Below are positions 50,091 to 58,959 of a stretch of 64,000 bases of DNA, in pieces. Below the pieces are notes generated by a model, which was not told the origin of the DNA, ran no database searches, and worked only from the letters and a program-made list of their open reading frames with translations. The stretch's first letter is position 1. The number at the start of each line of letters is the position of its first letter. Both the position numbers and the translations under genes were made by a program. Source of the DNA: Streptosporangiaceae bacterium (lineage in GTDB: Bacteria; Actinomycetota; Actinomycetes; Streptosporangiales; Streptosporangiaceae); assembly GCA_019245115.1 (NCBI GenBank), contig JAFARZ010000287.1, forward strand, positions 1-64,000, written 5' to 3'.

Positions 50091-51422
50091 TCAGCCTGGC
50101 CGGGACCCTGTACCAGGAACGGAAGCTGCTGGCCCGGCGTCGCTAGCGCGGCGGGACGGTTTCTCCGGGGGCGGCCAGTCGGTGCCGGACGGCCACCAGC
50201 CGACCCGTTGCGGCAGCTGGGCATGCGGATTCCGGCCGCGAGCGGCGAACCGCTCCATCCGGGTCGCGCCCGGCAGTTCGACCCGCGCCGACATCAGGCT
50301 GACCCCGGTACCGGTCAGTTCCACCCAGCAGATCTGCTGGGTCCGCACGTACGCCGGGGGTAGCCCGAGCCGGCCGCCCAGCGCCTCCACCACCGATGTG
50401 CACGACCCCGAGTTCGCGTAGAAACCGGACCCGGTGGCCCGCAGCTCGGGATGGTGCGTGTGCCCGGACACGAAGCCCTGGTAGCCGTCGCTCACGAGAT
50501 CAACGGCCCGCTGCCGGGCCGCCTTGTTCTGCCCGTACCCCCGCTCGTCCAGCGCCAGCGCCGAGATGGACAGCCACGCCCGCCGGGCCATGATCGCCAC
50601 CAGCGCGACGACCACCACCAGGTCGACCAGCGCCCCGTAGCCGAGGATCACCCCGCCGTGGATCCACACCCCGGTGTCCGGGTACCGCGACCGGACATCG
50701 GAGTACCAGGGGATCCGCACCAGGATCAGCAGCGCGAGCGGGATGACGATGAGCCACCACAGGTGCCGTATCAGCTTGCGGTACACCAGCCGTGACCCGA
50801 CGAAGGACGGGAAGTCCGTCGGATCGGCCATCTCGTGCGCCCCGTCGACCCAGCCACGCCCCAGCCACTCGATCCGCGGGATCACCTCCCGTACGATGTG
50901 ATGCCCGATCGGCGTGTCGAGTGAGTTCCGCGCGTCGTGGAAGCAGTTGTACGGGTCGAGCTGGTGGCCGTGCTCGACGCGCACCTTGCGGCCGCCGGGC
51001 AGCACCAGGTCCGCCTCCAGGCACAGCCGGGCGCCGGTCAGCTCCCAGATCGCGTCGGCCGCCTTCACATCCCAGGCCAGATCGCCGTCATGGTTGCCGA
51101 TCACGTAGATGACCTGGCCGCCGCGCTGGGTCACCGCGAGCAGCGCGGCGCACAGATCCTCGTGCGCGCGCAGGATGTCGGTGGCCGTCGCCTCGCTGAA
51201 GCCGAGCAACTCGACCACGTCGCCGGCCAGGACCACGGTCAGCGGCTCGGCGCCCGCGGACTCTGTCTCCGATGTCAGGCGCTCCACCAGCGTGGCGCAT
51301 GACCGCCCGGACACGTCGGTCCGCACCGGTGGCAGGTGCAGGTCGCTGGCGACAATGACCGTGCCGCCGGATGGCACGGTCACGTCGAGCAGGTCAGCGA
51401 CCTCAGGTCTCGGCGACGGCAT
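50091..51422 (-). CDS. membrane-associated metallophosphoesterase (calcineurin-like)
   Basis: 443 residues from ATG 51422 with GGAAGG upstream. Two-metal motifs: VASDLHLPP, LAGDVVELLG, VIGNHDGDL, VEHGHQLDP and the last VSGHTHHPE. Between the fourth and fifth motif lies an insert with two strong membrane helices (LWWLIVIPLALLILVRIPW; GYGALVDLVVVVALVAIM), so the active site must be assembled from segments on either side of a membrane hairpin. The UDP-2,3-diacylglucosamine hydrolase-like arrangement of HGHQ suggests a lipid-linked substrate, but that is a guess. It converges with nothing obvious and diverges from the valyl-tRNA synthetase. Confidence 0.85.
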   Translation of the reverse strand: MPSPRPEVADLLDVTVPSGGTVIVASDLHLPPVRTDVSGRSCATLVERLTSETESAGAEPLTVVLAGDVVELLGFSEATATDILRAHEDLCAALLAVTQRGGQVIYVIGNHDGDLAWDVKAADAIWELTGARLCLEADLVLPGGRKVRVEHGHQLDPYNCFHDARNSLDTPIGHHIVREVIPRIEWLGRGWVDGAHEMADPTDFPSFVGSRLVYRKLIRHLWWLIVIPLALLILVRIPWYSDVRSRYPDTGVWIHGGVILGYGALVDLVVVVALVAIMARRAWLSISALALDERGYGQNKAARQRAVDLVSDGYQGFVSGHTHHPELRATGSGFYANSGSCTSVVEALGGRLGLPPAYVRTQQICWVELTGTGVSLMSARVELPGATRMERFAARGRNPHAQLPQRVGWWPSGTDWPPPEKPSRRASDAGPAASVPGTGSRPG

Positions 51423-51543
51423 AGCTGACAGCGTTCCTTCCCACTGGGAGATACCCAGCCCGCTAAGACTAAGACGCCGCGGCTCCCCCCATGGTTCGGG
51501 TTGGCATTTAACCAATGGTTGAGCCACCGTCCGTTCGTGAAAA

Positions 51544-53943
51544 ATGGGTTCCATGGAGTCCGCGAGTTACGACCACCTGAGCGTGGAAGCGGCGGCCCGG
51601 GAACTCTGGGAATCCGCCGACGTGTACCGGTACGTGCCCGGCGATGGCCAGGCTTTCAGCGTCGACACGCCGCCGGCCTATGTATCCGCGGACCACCTGC
51701 ACGTCGGGCACGCGATGAGCTACTCGCAGCCGGACTTCATCGTGCGCTACCGCCGCATGCGCGGCGAGCGGGTGTTCTACCCGATGGGCTTCGACGACAA
51801 CGGCCTGCCCACCGAGCGGTTCGTCGAGCAGGCGCATGGGGTCAGTGCCGCCGGCATGCCGCGTGCGGAGTTCGTCGAGCTGTGCCTGGCCGAGACCCGG
51901 CGGGTCGGCGCGGTGTACGAGGAGCTGTGGCGCCGCCTCGGCCTGTCGGTCGACTGGTCGCTGCGCTACTCGACGATCGACGCGCGCTGCCAGCGGACCG
52001 CCCAGGCCGCCTTCATCAAGCATCACGAGCTGGGAAACATGCGGCGGGCCGAGGATCCGGTGCTGTGGTGCCCGCAGGACAGGACGGCGCTGGCTCAGGC
52101 AGACCTAGAAGATAACGAACGTACTGGATTGCTCTACCCGGTAACCTTCACCGGCCCGGGTGGTGAGTCGCTGCCCATCGCCACCACCCGTCCTGAGCTG
52201 CTGCCCGCCTGCGTCGCGCTGTACCACCACCCGGACGACGCGCGGTACACCGGGCTGTCCAGCGCGCGGGTGCCGCTGTTCGGCTACCAGGTGCCGGTGC
52301 TCGCCGACGACATGGTGGACCCGGAGTACGGGACCGGGCTGATGATGATGTGCACGTTCGGGGACAGCGAGGACGTGCTGCGCTGGCGGCGCGACCGGCT
52401 GGCCCATGGGCTGGCGCTGCGGATGGTGGTGACGCCGGACGGCCGGATGGGGGAGCCGGCCGGGCCGTTCGCCGGGCTGACGCTGGCCGATGCGCGCAAG
52501 GCCATCGTGGTTGCTCTTGAATCGGCGATCGGCGCCAGACAGATCCGGCACGTGGTGAGCGTCCACGAGCGGTGCCAGACGCCCGTGGAGTTCCAGATCA
52601 GGCCGCAGTGGTTCATCGCGATCCGGGAGAACGCCGACCGGTTCCGGGCCAGGGCGGCGGAGCTCGAGTGGATCCCGCCGTTCATGCGGCACCGGCTCGA
52701 GGACTGGATCGACGGGCTGAAATGGGACTGGAACATCTCCCGGCAGCGGCGTTACGGCGTGCCGTTCCCGGTGTGGTTCTGCTCCTCATGCGGAGAGGCG
52801 GTGCTGGCCAGCCTCGAGGACCTTCCGGTGGATCCGCTGGTGGACAAGCCAAGGGCGCCGTGTGCCTCGTGCGGGTCGCCTGAATTCACGCCGGACGAGG
52901 ACGTGATGGACACATGGATGACGTCCTCGCTGAGCCCGCAGATCAACTGCGGCTGGGACGGCGATCCGATGTCCGTGCGGGTACAGGGGTTCGAGATCAT
53001 CCGGACGTGGCTGTTCTACACGATCGTGCAGTCGGAACTGCTGCTGGGGCGGCTGCCCTGGCGTGCGGCGATGATCGCCGGCTGGGGGCTGAACGAGCAG
53101 GGCCGCAAACTGTCCAAGCGAGACGTTTCGGCGGCGCGGTACTCGCCTTCGGATGTGATGGAGCGGTACGGCGCGGACGCGCTGCGGCTGTGGGCGGCCA
53201 GGGCGCGCAGCGGCACCGACCTGCGCTACAACGAGAAGGACGTCAGGACCGGGCGCAAGTTCGCGGTGAAGCTGTGGAACGTGGGCCGGTTCGTGGCGAT
53301 GAACCTCGGGGAGGGGCGCCTCCACGGCGGCCCGCCCCCGGTCCATGAGCGCGCCCTGGTCGACCGCTGGGTGCTGTCGCACCTGGCCGCCACGGTGGCC
53401 GAGGCGACCGCGGCGTTCGAGTCGTATGAGTACGCCCAGGCGTATCAGGCGGCGTCGCGGATGTTCTGGTCGGTGTACTGCGACAGGTACCTGGAGATGA
53501 TCAAGGACCAGGTGGCGTCGGATCCGGGTACCCGCTGGACGCTGTGGGAGACGTACCGGGTGCTGCTGGGGCTGTTCGCGCCCTTCGCTCCGTTCGTCAC
53601 CGAGGAGATGTACCAGCGGTTCTACCGGCGCCACGAGGGCGCGCCGTCGCTGCACGTGACTTCGTGGCCGGCGGCCGATCCGGCCTGGGTGTCCGACGTG
53701 TCCGCCGCCGACCAGCTCGCCGTGATCCTGGACGCCACCCGGGTGCTACGCAGCCGGGAGAAACTCGGCAACTCCGCGCGGCTGCGCGCGCTGACGCTGC
53801 AGGCCCACCATCCCGCGGCGTCGGCGCTGCTGGACGTCATCGCCGAGCCGCTGCGGGTGGCCGCCCGCGCCGACGCGGTGGTCTTCGGCGAGGCGGCCCA
53901 CCCCAGCGGCGTCGACGGCATTACGGTAGCCATCGCCGCCTGA
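51544..53943 (+). CDS. valyl-tRNA synthetase-like class I tRNA ligase of the rickettsial/archaeal type
   Basis: 799 residues from ATG 51544 (ATG 51553 equally possible). The HIGH box appears as HVGH in VSADHLHVGHAMSYSQPDF, followed by RYRRMRGERVFYPMGFDDNGLPTE, wording typical of the ValRS found in rickettsiae and archaea. The editing domain (IATTRPELLPACVALY; EYGTGLMMMCTFGD) and a zinc site (CSSCGEA...CASCGSPEF) are present. The KMSKS loop is degenerate: GRKLSKRDVS. There is no C-terminal coiled-coil arm. It charges tRNA-Val or is an accessory, possibly drug-tolerant, copy; a housekeeping valS is not in this window. Confidence 0.88.
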   Translation: MGSMESASYDHLSVEAAARELWESADVYRYVPGDGQAFSVDTPPAYVSADHLHVGHAMSYSQPDFIVRYRRMRGERVFYPMGFDDNGLPTERFVEQAHGVSAAGMPRAEFVELCLAETRRVGAVYEELWRRLGLSVDWSLRYSTIDARCQRTAQAAFIKHHELGNMRRAEDPVLWCPQDRTALAQADLEDNERTGLLYPVTFTGPGGESLPIATTRPELLPACVALYHHPDDARYTGLSSARVPLFGYQVPVLADDMVDPEYGTGLMMMCTFGDSEDVLRWRRDRLAHGLALRMVVTPDGRMGEPAGPFAGLTLADARKAIVVALESAIGARQIRHVVSVHERCQTPVEFQIRPQWFIAIRENADRFRARAAELEWIPPFMRHRLEDWIDGLKWDWNISRQRRYGVPFPVWFCSSCGEAVLASLEDLPVDPLVDKPRAPCASCGSPEFTPDEDVMDTWMTSSLSPQINCGWDGDPMSVRVQGFEIIRTWLFYTIVQSELLLGRLPWRAAMIAGWGLNEQGRKLSKRDVSAARYSPSDVMERYGADALRLWAARARSGTDLRYNEKDVRTGRKFAVKLWNVGRFVAMNLGEGRLHGGPPPVHERALVDRWVLSHLAATVAEATAAFESYEYAQAYQAASRMFWSVYCDRYLEMIKDQVASDPGTRWTLWETYRVLLGLFAPFAPFVTEEMYQRFYRRHEGAPSLHVTSWPAADPAWVSDVSAADQLAVILDATRVLRSREKLGNSARLRALTLQAHHPAASALLDVIAEPLRVAARADAVVFGEAAHPSGVDGITVAIAA

Positions 53944-53948
53944 GCCCG

Positions 53949-54638
53949 TTACTTCTGCGACAGGGCGGCCAGGACGTCGTGGGCTATGGCGATCAAGCCG
54001 AACTGCCGGGCGGCGTCAGCCGGGGGAACGTGGATGAACGCGGCCGGTATGGCGGCCGTGCTCAGGAAGATATCGGCGTTGCCGGACACGACGTCGAGGC
54101 TCACCCCGTCGAGCCGGGGGTGGCCGGATCCGGCCGGGGTCACGATCATGAGCATCGCCTTCGCGCTGTCCCCGAGACCGGCAACCGGGCCTTCGACGGT
54201 GCTGAGCCTGGCGCCTTCCTTGATCGCCTGGGGATCGGTCCACATAGTCCCGAACACCGACACTGACCGGGGCTGGATGGAAGAGACCGCCTGGCCGTTG
54301 CTGGGAATAGTGACGGGGGCGGACGCGAAGGTGGTCATCGTCATCGAGAGCGTGCGAGGCTGGCCGCCGTTGAGCCGGTGCCACTGGCACCGGGCCGTAC
54401 GGAGGGACTTGAGCGCCGGCCCGCCGGACGATTCGCCTATCGCACCGGGCAGGTACTTGTCCAGGGTGGTCGGCCTGACCAGCGCGCACGCTCCGGACAG
54501 CGCCACGTACTGCCGTGACTGGGCAGGGCTCACCGCGGCCGTCACGGCGACCGCGGCTGCCGTCGCGCCTGTTATGAGAATCACGCCGGCCGCGGCCAGC
54601 AGGCCGATCCGGATCCATCGTGTGGGCTGGTCAGGCAT
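53949..54638 (-). CDS. membrane-anchored protein, DUF3558-like
   Basis: 229 residues. One N-terminal hydrophobic helix (IGLLAAAGVILITGATAAAVAV), then an extracellular domain with two cysteines (SGACALVRPTTLDKYLPGA; ARCQWHRL) and the late VAGLGDSAKAMLMIV. This resembles the lipoprotein at 43302-43859 but lacks a lipobox. It ends five bases from the convergent ValRS-like gene. Confidence 0.72.
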   Translation of the reverse strand: MPDQPTRWIRIGLLAAAGVILITGATAAAVAVTAAVSPAQSRQYVALSGACALVRPTTLDKYLPGAIGESSGGPALKSLRTARCQWHRLNGGQPRTLSMTMTTFASAPVTIPSNGQAVSSIQPRSVSVFGTMWTDPQAIKEGARLSTVEGPVAGLGDSAKAMLMIVTPAGSGHPRLDGVSLDVVSGNADIFLSTAAIPAAFIHVPPADAARQFGLIAIAHDVLAALSQK

Positions 54639-54705
54639 CGCATCACATCCCCGGCCCCCCGAGGCTTATCAGAGGTGGTACCACCGCCGTTCGTTAGTGT
54701 GGATT

Positions 54706-55665
54706 TTATTCGTAGAGCGCGGCGGTGGCACGGGCCGCGGCGGCCAGCCGGTCGCGTAGCTCCGCCGGTTCGAGTACCTCGATCTCGGGGCCCAGGGCCA
54801 GGAACTCACGGCAGGCGTGCTCGACCGACTCGATCGGTAGGACCGCGCGGGTCCGGCCGTCGGTATCGGGGACACCGGTCCGGGCCGCCGCCTCGGCGGC
54901 GGTGGCGGACAGGCGGGCGATGGCTGTTCCGGTGAGACGGACGGTGGCGTCCGCGCGGTGAAGCTGGTCCAGGAACTCGGTCGTGCTGGTCTTCCAGTAA
55001 GCGGCCAGGTCGAACGAGCCGGGGATGGCGAACTCTTCGTCCAGGACCTCCAGGGCGAGGATCTGATCGACGCGGTAGGTGCGCGGTCGCGGGCCGGTGT
55101 GCCGGGCGACCAGGTACCAGCGGCCGGCCTTGAGCACCAGGCCATAGGGTTCCAGGCGGCGGTCGACATCGGTCGGCGCCTTCCAGCGGCGGTAGCGCAG
55201 CCGGAGCGCGCGCCCGCGCCAGACCGCGTCCGCGACGGCCGGCAGGAACGGCGTCTCATCCGCGGTGGCGTACCAGCCAGTGGCATCCAGGTGGAAGCGG
55301 GACTGGACCTGGCCGACCTGCTCGGCCAGGGCCGGCGGGAGCGCGGCGCGGACCTTGAGCTGAGCGGCCGCGAGCACCGAGCCGAGCCCCAGTTCGGCGG
55401 CGGGGCCGGGCAGCCCGGACAAGGACAGCGCCCGGGCCTCGTCCGGGCTGAGCCCGGTCAGCCTGGTCCGGTAGCCATCCAGCAGCCGGTAGCCGCCGCG
55501 GTGCCCGGCGTCGCCATACAACGGAATGCCCGCCGCGTGCAGCGACTCCACGTCGCGGTAGATGGTCCGGACGGAAACCTCCAGCTCCTCGGCGAGCTGG
55601 GTGGCCGTCAGCCGGCCGCGGCTCTGCAGCAGCAGAAGAATGGTCACCAGCCGGCTCGCGCGCAT
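54706..55665 (-). CDS. YafY/PafC-type regulator with HTH_11 and WYL domains
   Basis: 319 residues from ATG 55665 (MRASRLVTILLLLQ). The N-terminal winged helix reads ASRLVTILLLLQSRGRLTATQLAEELEVSVRTIYRDVESL (landmarks LTATQLAEEL and RTIYRDVESL). The WYL domain contains RWKAPTDVDRRLEPYGLVLKAGRWYLVARH, where LKAGRWYLVA is the ligand-binding WYL core, and a WCX C-terminal domain follows. WYL regulators sense single-stranded DNA or small ligands. It diverges from the 55729-56651 gene pair, which it probably controls. Confidence 0.93.
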   Translation of the reverse strand: MRASRLVTILLLLQSRGRLTATQLAEELEVSVRTIYRDVESLHAAGIPLYGDAGHRGGYRLLDGYRTRLTGLSPDEARALSLSGLPGPAAELGLGSVLAAAQLKVRAALPPALAEQVGQVQSRFHLDATGWYATADETPFLPAVADAVWRGRALRLRYRRWKAPTDVDRRLEPYGLVLKAGRWYLVARHTGPRPRTYRVDQILALEVLDEEFAIPGSFDLAAYWKTSTTEFLDQLHRADATVRLTGTAIARLSATAAEAAARTGVPDTDGRTRAVLPIESVEHACREFLALGPEIEVLEPAELRDRLAAAARATAALYE

Positions 55666-55728
55666 GTGGCTTATTGTGATGCACTCCACTGACAGAAGAT
55701 GTCAGGGAAGTGCCTCTAGCCTTCCGGC

Positions 55729-56199
55729 ATGCCATTCACGGAGAAGCTGCTGACCAGCCTGCCGCCGATAGCGGCGGGCGGGCGGCAATTCAAGCGTTAT
55801 TACGTCACATCCGAGACCGCCTCGATCTCCCCGGAGATCGAAGCGGCGGCGTTCGAGACCTTGCCCAAGCTGCTGCCGGAGGCGGACGGCACGCCGGCGG
55901 CTGGCTTCGTCGTCCTGCACCGGGGCGGGGATGGCGCGGCCTACCTGAACGCCTACACGTGGGTATGGGACAACGTGTTGCACATGCGCGCGGCGGCGGC
56001 AGCGCAGCCGGTGCTGGGGTGCCCGGACGATGATCCGACGCATTTCCTGGTTGTGGACCGGCCGTGGATCGGCTGTGTGTGGGAGCTTCCGCCGATCCAG
56101 CACGAGCGGGACGCCTGGGTCCGGCACATGCTGGTGCCGGACGTGGCGGACCTGGACGGATACCTGGCCGACGCGATTCCGGACGGGTGGACCGGATGA
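55729..56199 (+). CDS. conserved hypothetical protein next to the WYL regulator
   Basis: 156 residues from ATG 55729. Alpha/beta protein with AGFVVLHRGGDGAAYLNAYTW and FLVVDRPWIGCVWELPPIQHERDAW, ending DLDGYLADAIPDGWTG. No family recognised. Its stop overlaps the next gene's ATG (ATGA), and it is read divergently from the WYL regulator, an arrangement typical for a regulated accessory gene. Confidence 0.75.
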   Translation: MPFTEKLLTSLPPIAAGGRQFKRYYVTSETASISPEIEAAAFETLPKLLPEADGTPAAGFVVLHRGGDGAAYLNAYTWVWDNVLHMRAAAAAQPVLGCPDDDPTHFLVVDRPWIGCVWELPPIQHERDAWVRHMLVPDVADLDGYLADAIPDGWTG

Positions 56200-56651
56200 G
56201 CGCGCGAGACTTCGACTTCTTTCACGGGAGCTGGCAGGTCGCGCACCGGTATCTGAGGACGCGGCTGGCGGGTGACGATGAATGGGGGGAGTTCACCACC
56301 CGGACGACGTGCCGGCCGATCCTCGGCGGGGCCGGCAACATAGACGAGGGCGAGTTCGCCGAGCACGGATACCACGCCATGTCGCTGCGGCTGTACAACC
56401 CGGAGGAGGATTCCTGGGCCATCTACTGGATCACCAGTCGCAGCACCGTGATGGATCCGCCGATGGCTGGCCGGTTTGCTGATGGGGCGGGCGAGTTCTT
56501 CGGTGCGGACACGCTCGACGGGGTCCAGGTGCCGTGCCGGTTCCTGTGGTCGGTGTTCGGGCCGGACCGGTGCCGGTGGGAGCAGGCCTACTCCGACGAC
56601 GACGGCAGGACGTGGGAGACGAACTGGTATATGGACTTCACGCGGATCTGA
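56196..56651 (+). CDS. DUF1579-like small calycin-type protein
   Basis: 151 residues from ATG 56196. It opens RDFDFFHGSWQVAHRYLR and continues with ILGGAGNIDEGEF, MSLRLYNPEEDSWAIYWI, and WEQAYSDDDGRTWETNWYMDFTR. The pattern FxxGxW...N...S/R-Y-D is that of DUF1579/lipocalin-like proteins that bind small hydrophobic compounds. Cotranslated with the preceding gene. Confidence 0.8.
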   Translation: MSARDFDFFHGSWQVAHRYLRTRLAGDDEWGEFTTRTTCRPILGGAGNIDEGEFAEHGYHAMSLRLYNPEEDSWAIYWITSRSTVMDPPMAGRFADGAGEFFGADTLDGVQVPCRFLWSVFGPDRCRWEQAYSDDDGRTWETNWYMDFTRI

Positions 56652-56655
56652 CCGT

Positions 56656-56691
56656 GCGGGCGGCAGCCGTCGCGCGGGCGGCAGCCGTCGC
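56656..56691 (+). repeat. 18-bp direct repeat, two copies
   Basis: GCGGGCGGCAGCCGTCGC is repeated in tandem in the gap before the amidohydrolase gene. Confidence 0.7.
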
Positions 56692-56715
56692 GCGGCGGCG
56701 CGGGACAATGTCTGG

Positions 56716-57672
56716 ATGCGGATCATCGCCCTCGAAGAGCATTTCTGGACCCCCGCCCTGGCCCCGGCGCCCGGCACCGGCACGCTGGCGTTCTGGGGGC
56801 CGCAGACCGATCACGACCTGCGCGACCTCGGTTTGAAACGGCTCGCCGACATGGACGCCTGCGGGATCGACTTCCAGGTCGTCTCGCATGTCGCGCCGGC
56901 CGCGCAGGGACTCGCGGGGGAGTCCGCGCTGGCCCGGGCGCGCGAGGCCAACGACATGCTCGCGGCGGCGGTGCGTTCGCATCCGGACCGGTTCGGCGGC
57001 TTCGCGACGCTGCCGACCGGGGACGCCTCGGCGGCCGCGGACGAACTCGAACGCGCCTGCACCGAGCTGGGTTTCCTCGGCGCGATGGTGAACAGCACGC
57101 TCGGCTCCAATGACGCGTTCCTCGATGACACGCGTTTCGAAGTTCTCCTGTCCCGGTTCGAGCGGCTCGACGTGCCGCTGTACCTGCATCCCGCGCCGCC
57201 GCCGGCGGCGTTGCGTTCGGTGCTCTATAGCGGGCTGCCTTCGGCGGTGGCGGGGCGGCTCGCCACCGGCGCGTGGGGCTGGCACGCGGAAGCCGGCCTG
57301 CACGTGCTACGGATGATCGCCACGGGCGTATTCGACCGGCATCCGAGGCTGCGCCTGATCGTCGGCCACTGCGGCGAGATGCTGCCGTTCATGCTGGCCC
57401 GCATCGACGCGATGCTGCCGTTGCCGCAGGCCAGGCTTTCGCCGTCCGAATACTTCCTGCGCCACGTGTGGGTGACCACCAGCGGGCTGTTCACGCTGCC
57501 GCCGGTCATGTGCGCCATCGAGGTGCTCGGCGTCGACCGGGTGATGTTCAGCGTGGACTACCCGTTCGGCTCCAACACCGAAGGCCGCGCCCTGCTTGAC
57601 GCCCTCCCCCTCGACCCGGCCGACGTCGCCAAGATCGCCTCCGGCAACGCCGAGCAAGTCCTCCACCTGTGA
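56716..57672 (+). CDS. amidohydrolase-2 family decarboxylase/hydrolase
   Basis: 318 residues from ATG 56716. N-terminal IALEEHFWTP (EEHF, the first metal site; the usual HxH is replaced by E-x-H as in the resorcylate-decarboxylase group), YLHPAPPPAALR, RLIVGHCGEMLPFML and the catalytic Asp in FSVDYPFGSN. Members decarboxylate or hydrolyse aromatic acids with a Zn or Mn ion. Substrate unknown. It continues the strand of the preceding gene pair but after a 64-base gap. Confidence 0.9.
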   Translation: MRIIALEEHFWTPALAPAPGTGTLAFWGPQTDHDLRDLGLKRLADMDACGIDFQVVSHVAPAAQGLAGESALARAREANDMLAAAVRSHPDRFGGFATLPTGDASAAADELERACTELGFLGAMVNSTLGSNDAFLDDTRFEVLLSRFERLDVPLYLHPAPPPAALRSVLYSGLPSAVAGRLATGAWGWHAEAGLHVLRMIATGVFDRHPRLRLIVGHCGEMLPFMLARIDAMLPLPQARLSPSEYFLRHVWVTTSGLFTLPPVMCAIEVLGVDRVMFSVDYPFGSNTEGRALLDALPLDPADVAKIASGNAEQVLHL

Positions 57673-57852
57673 GGTTAACCCGTCCCAACTCCCGCCCAGC
57701 GCCCCGCGTCTGTGCTCCGGCGTTCGTGCTCCGGCGTTCGTGCCCGGGCGGCGCCTGCGCGTTTTACGGTCCCCGAAATATGCGCATTTATGCGTATATG
57801 TCAGCGGTCGTACATGTGGAACTGGCCCGATACCGTGGAAGATTGGGGCTTT

Positions 57853-57893
57853 GCGGAAGGTTAGGCGCCGGTTTCCGGCGCCTAACCTTCCGC
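57853..57893. repeat. dispersed hairpin family, copy C
   Basis: GCGGAAGGTTAGGCGCCGG (57853-57871), TTT loop and its exact reverse complement (57875-57893): a 19-bp perfect stem. The pairing continues weakly outward. The GGCGCCGG core and the CCTTTGTTTCC following are shared with copies A and B. Confidence 0.9.
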
Positions 57894-58395
57894 GGGACCC
57901 TTTGTTTCCAACGGATCGCCGGTTGCAACGGAACATTCCGGACATGAGGCGCTGCCGATCGTCCCGGGTCGCCGTATGCGCCTGGTAGAAGCGGCAATCG
58001 GCGGCTGAGCTCTGCACATATAGAGCTTGAAGATGCAGGGCCCTCAGCGTGCCAATGGCACCAGTCGAGCCCGCCAGGGTGTGCCACTGGTGCCGTCGCT
58101 CGGGCGCAGGTCGGCTCAGATCTTTGCCTTCGCCTCCATATAGCACGGAAATTGTGTGCTACACGGAAATTTATCGGCCGTATTCGTACACTGAATTTCC
58201 GCGCAGCACCGATTTTCCCTCTTAATCCGCTTCCCGTTCGGGAGTTTGCCGGACATTCAGGGCAATCCGGCAACGGCGCGACTACGCGCCCCTGATCTGC
58301 AGACTTGCCACGTGCCTCCCCGCAGGTGACAGACCCTAGCCTTCACGCTCAGTACCGGATATGTCAGGATATGTGCCACGCAATCGGCGGCAGCG

Positions 58396-58625
58396 GCGGG
58401 GCGAGCTGCGGCAGAAGGCGGGTGCGAGCGGGGGCAGAGGGCGCGTGCGAGCGGGCGAGCGGGGGCAGAGGGCGCGTGCGAGCGGGGGCAGAGGGCGGGT
58501 GCGAGCGGCGGCAGAGGGCGGGGGCAGAGGGCGGGTGCGAGCGGGGCGAGCTGGGGGCAGAAGGCGGGTGTCAGTGGGGCAGAAGGCGAGGTGCGAGCGG
58601 GGGCAGGCGGCGGGTGAGCGCGGGC
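58396..58625. repeat. degenerate 23-bp tandem array, about nine units
   Basis: GGCAGA/GGCAGG recurs at 58410, 58433, 58464, 58487, 58510, 58523, 58556, 58578 and 58602, usually followed by GGCG(C/G)GTGCGAGCG. Most spacings are 22-24 bases; a few are 13 or 31-33, consistent with partial units lost or gained. One strand is strongly G-rich. Confidence 0.85.
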
Positions 58626-58663
58626 GGCCTGCGCGCGGTTTCGGGGTGTGGGACGGGGCTGAG

Positions 58664-58712
58664 GGGGATGGTTGGCGCAACGTGCCCCACCTGGGGGGAT
58701 GGTTGGCGCAAC
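58664..58712. repeat. 31-bp direct repeat (GGGGATGGTTGGCGCAAC)
   Basis: Two copies at 58664 and 58695, each followed by a CCC-rich tail, directly downstream of the 23-bp array. Confidence 0.8.
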
Positions 58713-58959
58713 CTACCCCTTCCGTCCGCAGCCCGCAGTCCGGCCCGTACGCCGCGCAGGCCGCCCCGGCCCGGTCCTCAGGCCGCCCGCCCCGCCCCGG
58801 CCCGGCAGGCCGCCCCGCCCGCCGCCCATGCAGTCCGCTCGCCGCGGCGGCCGCGGCGGGCCCGGGCCTGCCGACCGTCGGCCGCCCGGGGGGTGATTTA
58901 GGTCACGGTGATCTTGCGGAAATTTGCGGTGGCCGGCGAATTTACGGCACAATAGTGTT

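Larger units (their letters stand above)
57673..58959. other. 1.3-kb gene-free region before sufR, rich in repeats
   Basis: No convincing gene. Contents: a 14-bp tandem repeat (GTGCTCCGGCGTTC at 57713 and 57727), hairpin copy C, an inverted repeat GGCACCAGT/ACTGGTGCC (58057-58065/58086-58094), an AT-rich patch with two direct copies of CACGGAAATT and a facing AATTTCC (about 58147-58200), the 23-bp array at 58396-58625 and a 31-bp repeat at 58664-58712. Both ends of the region are promoter candidates. Confidence 0.6.

Noticed and set aside
50039..50146. 35-codon ORF MSRRVGAGYALGGG... with a hydrophobic middle
   Set aside because: It resembles the end of a membrane protein, but has no ribosome binding site, begins in repeat DNA and overlaps the convergent phosphoesterase gene; too weak to annotate.
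51423..51543. T-box or other leader before the valyl-tRNA synthetase
   Set aside because: The gap is only about 120 bases, shared with a divergent gene, and has no T-box motif or specifier stem that I can draw.
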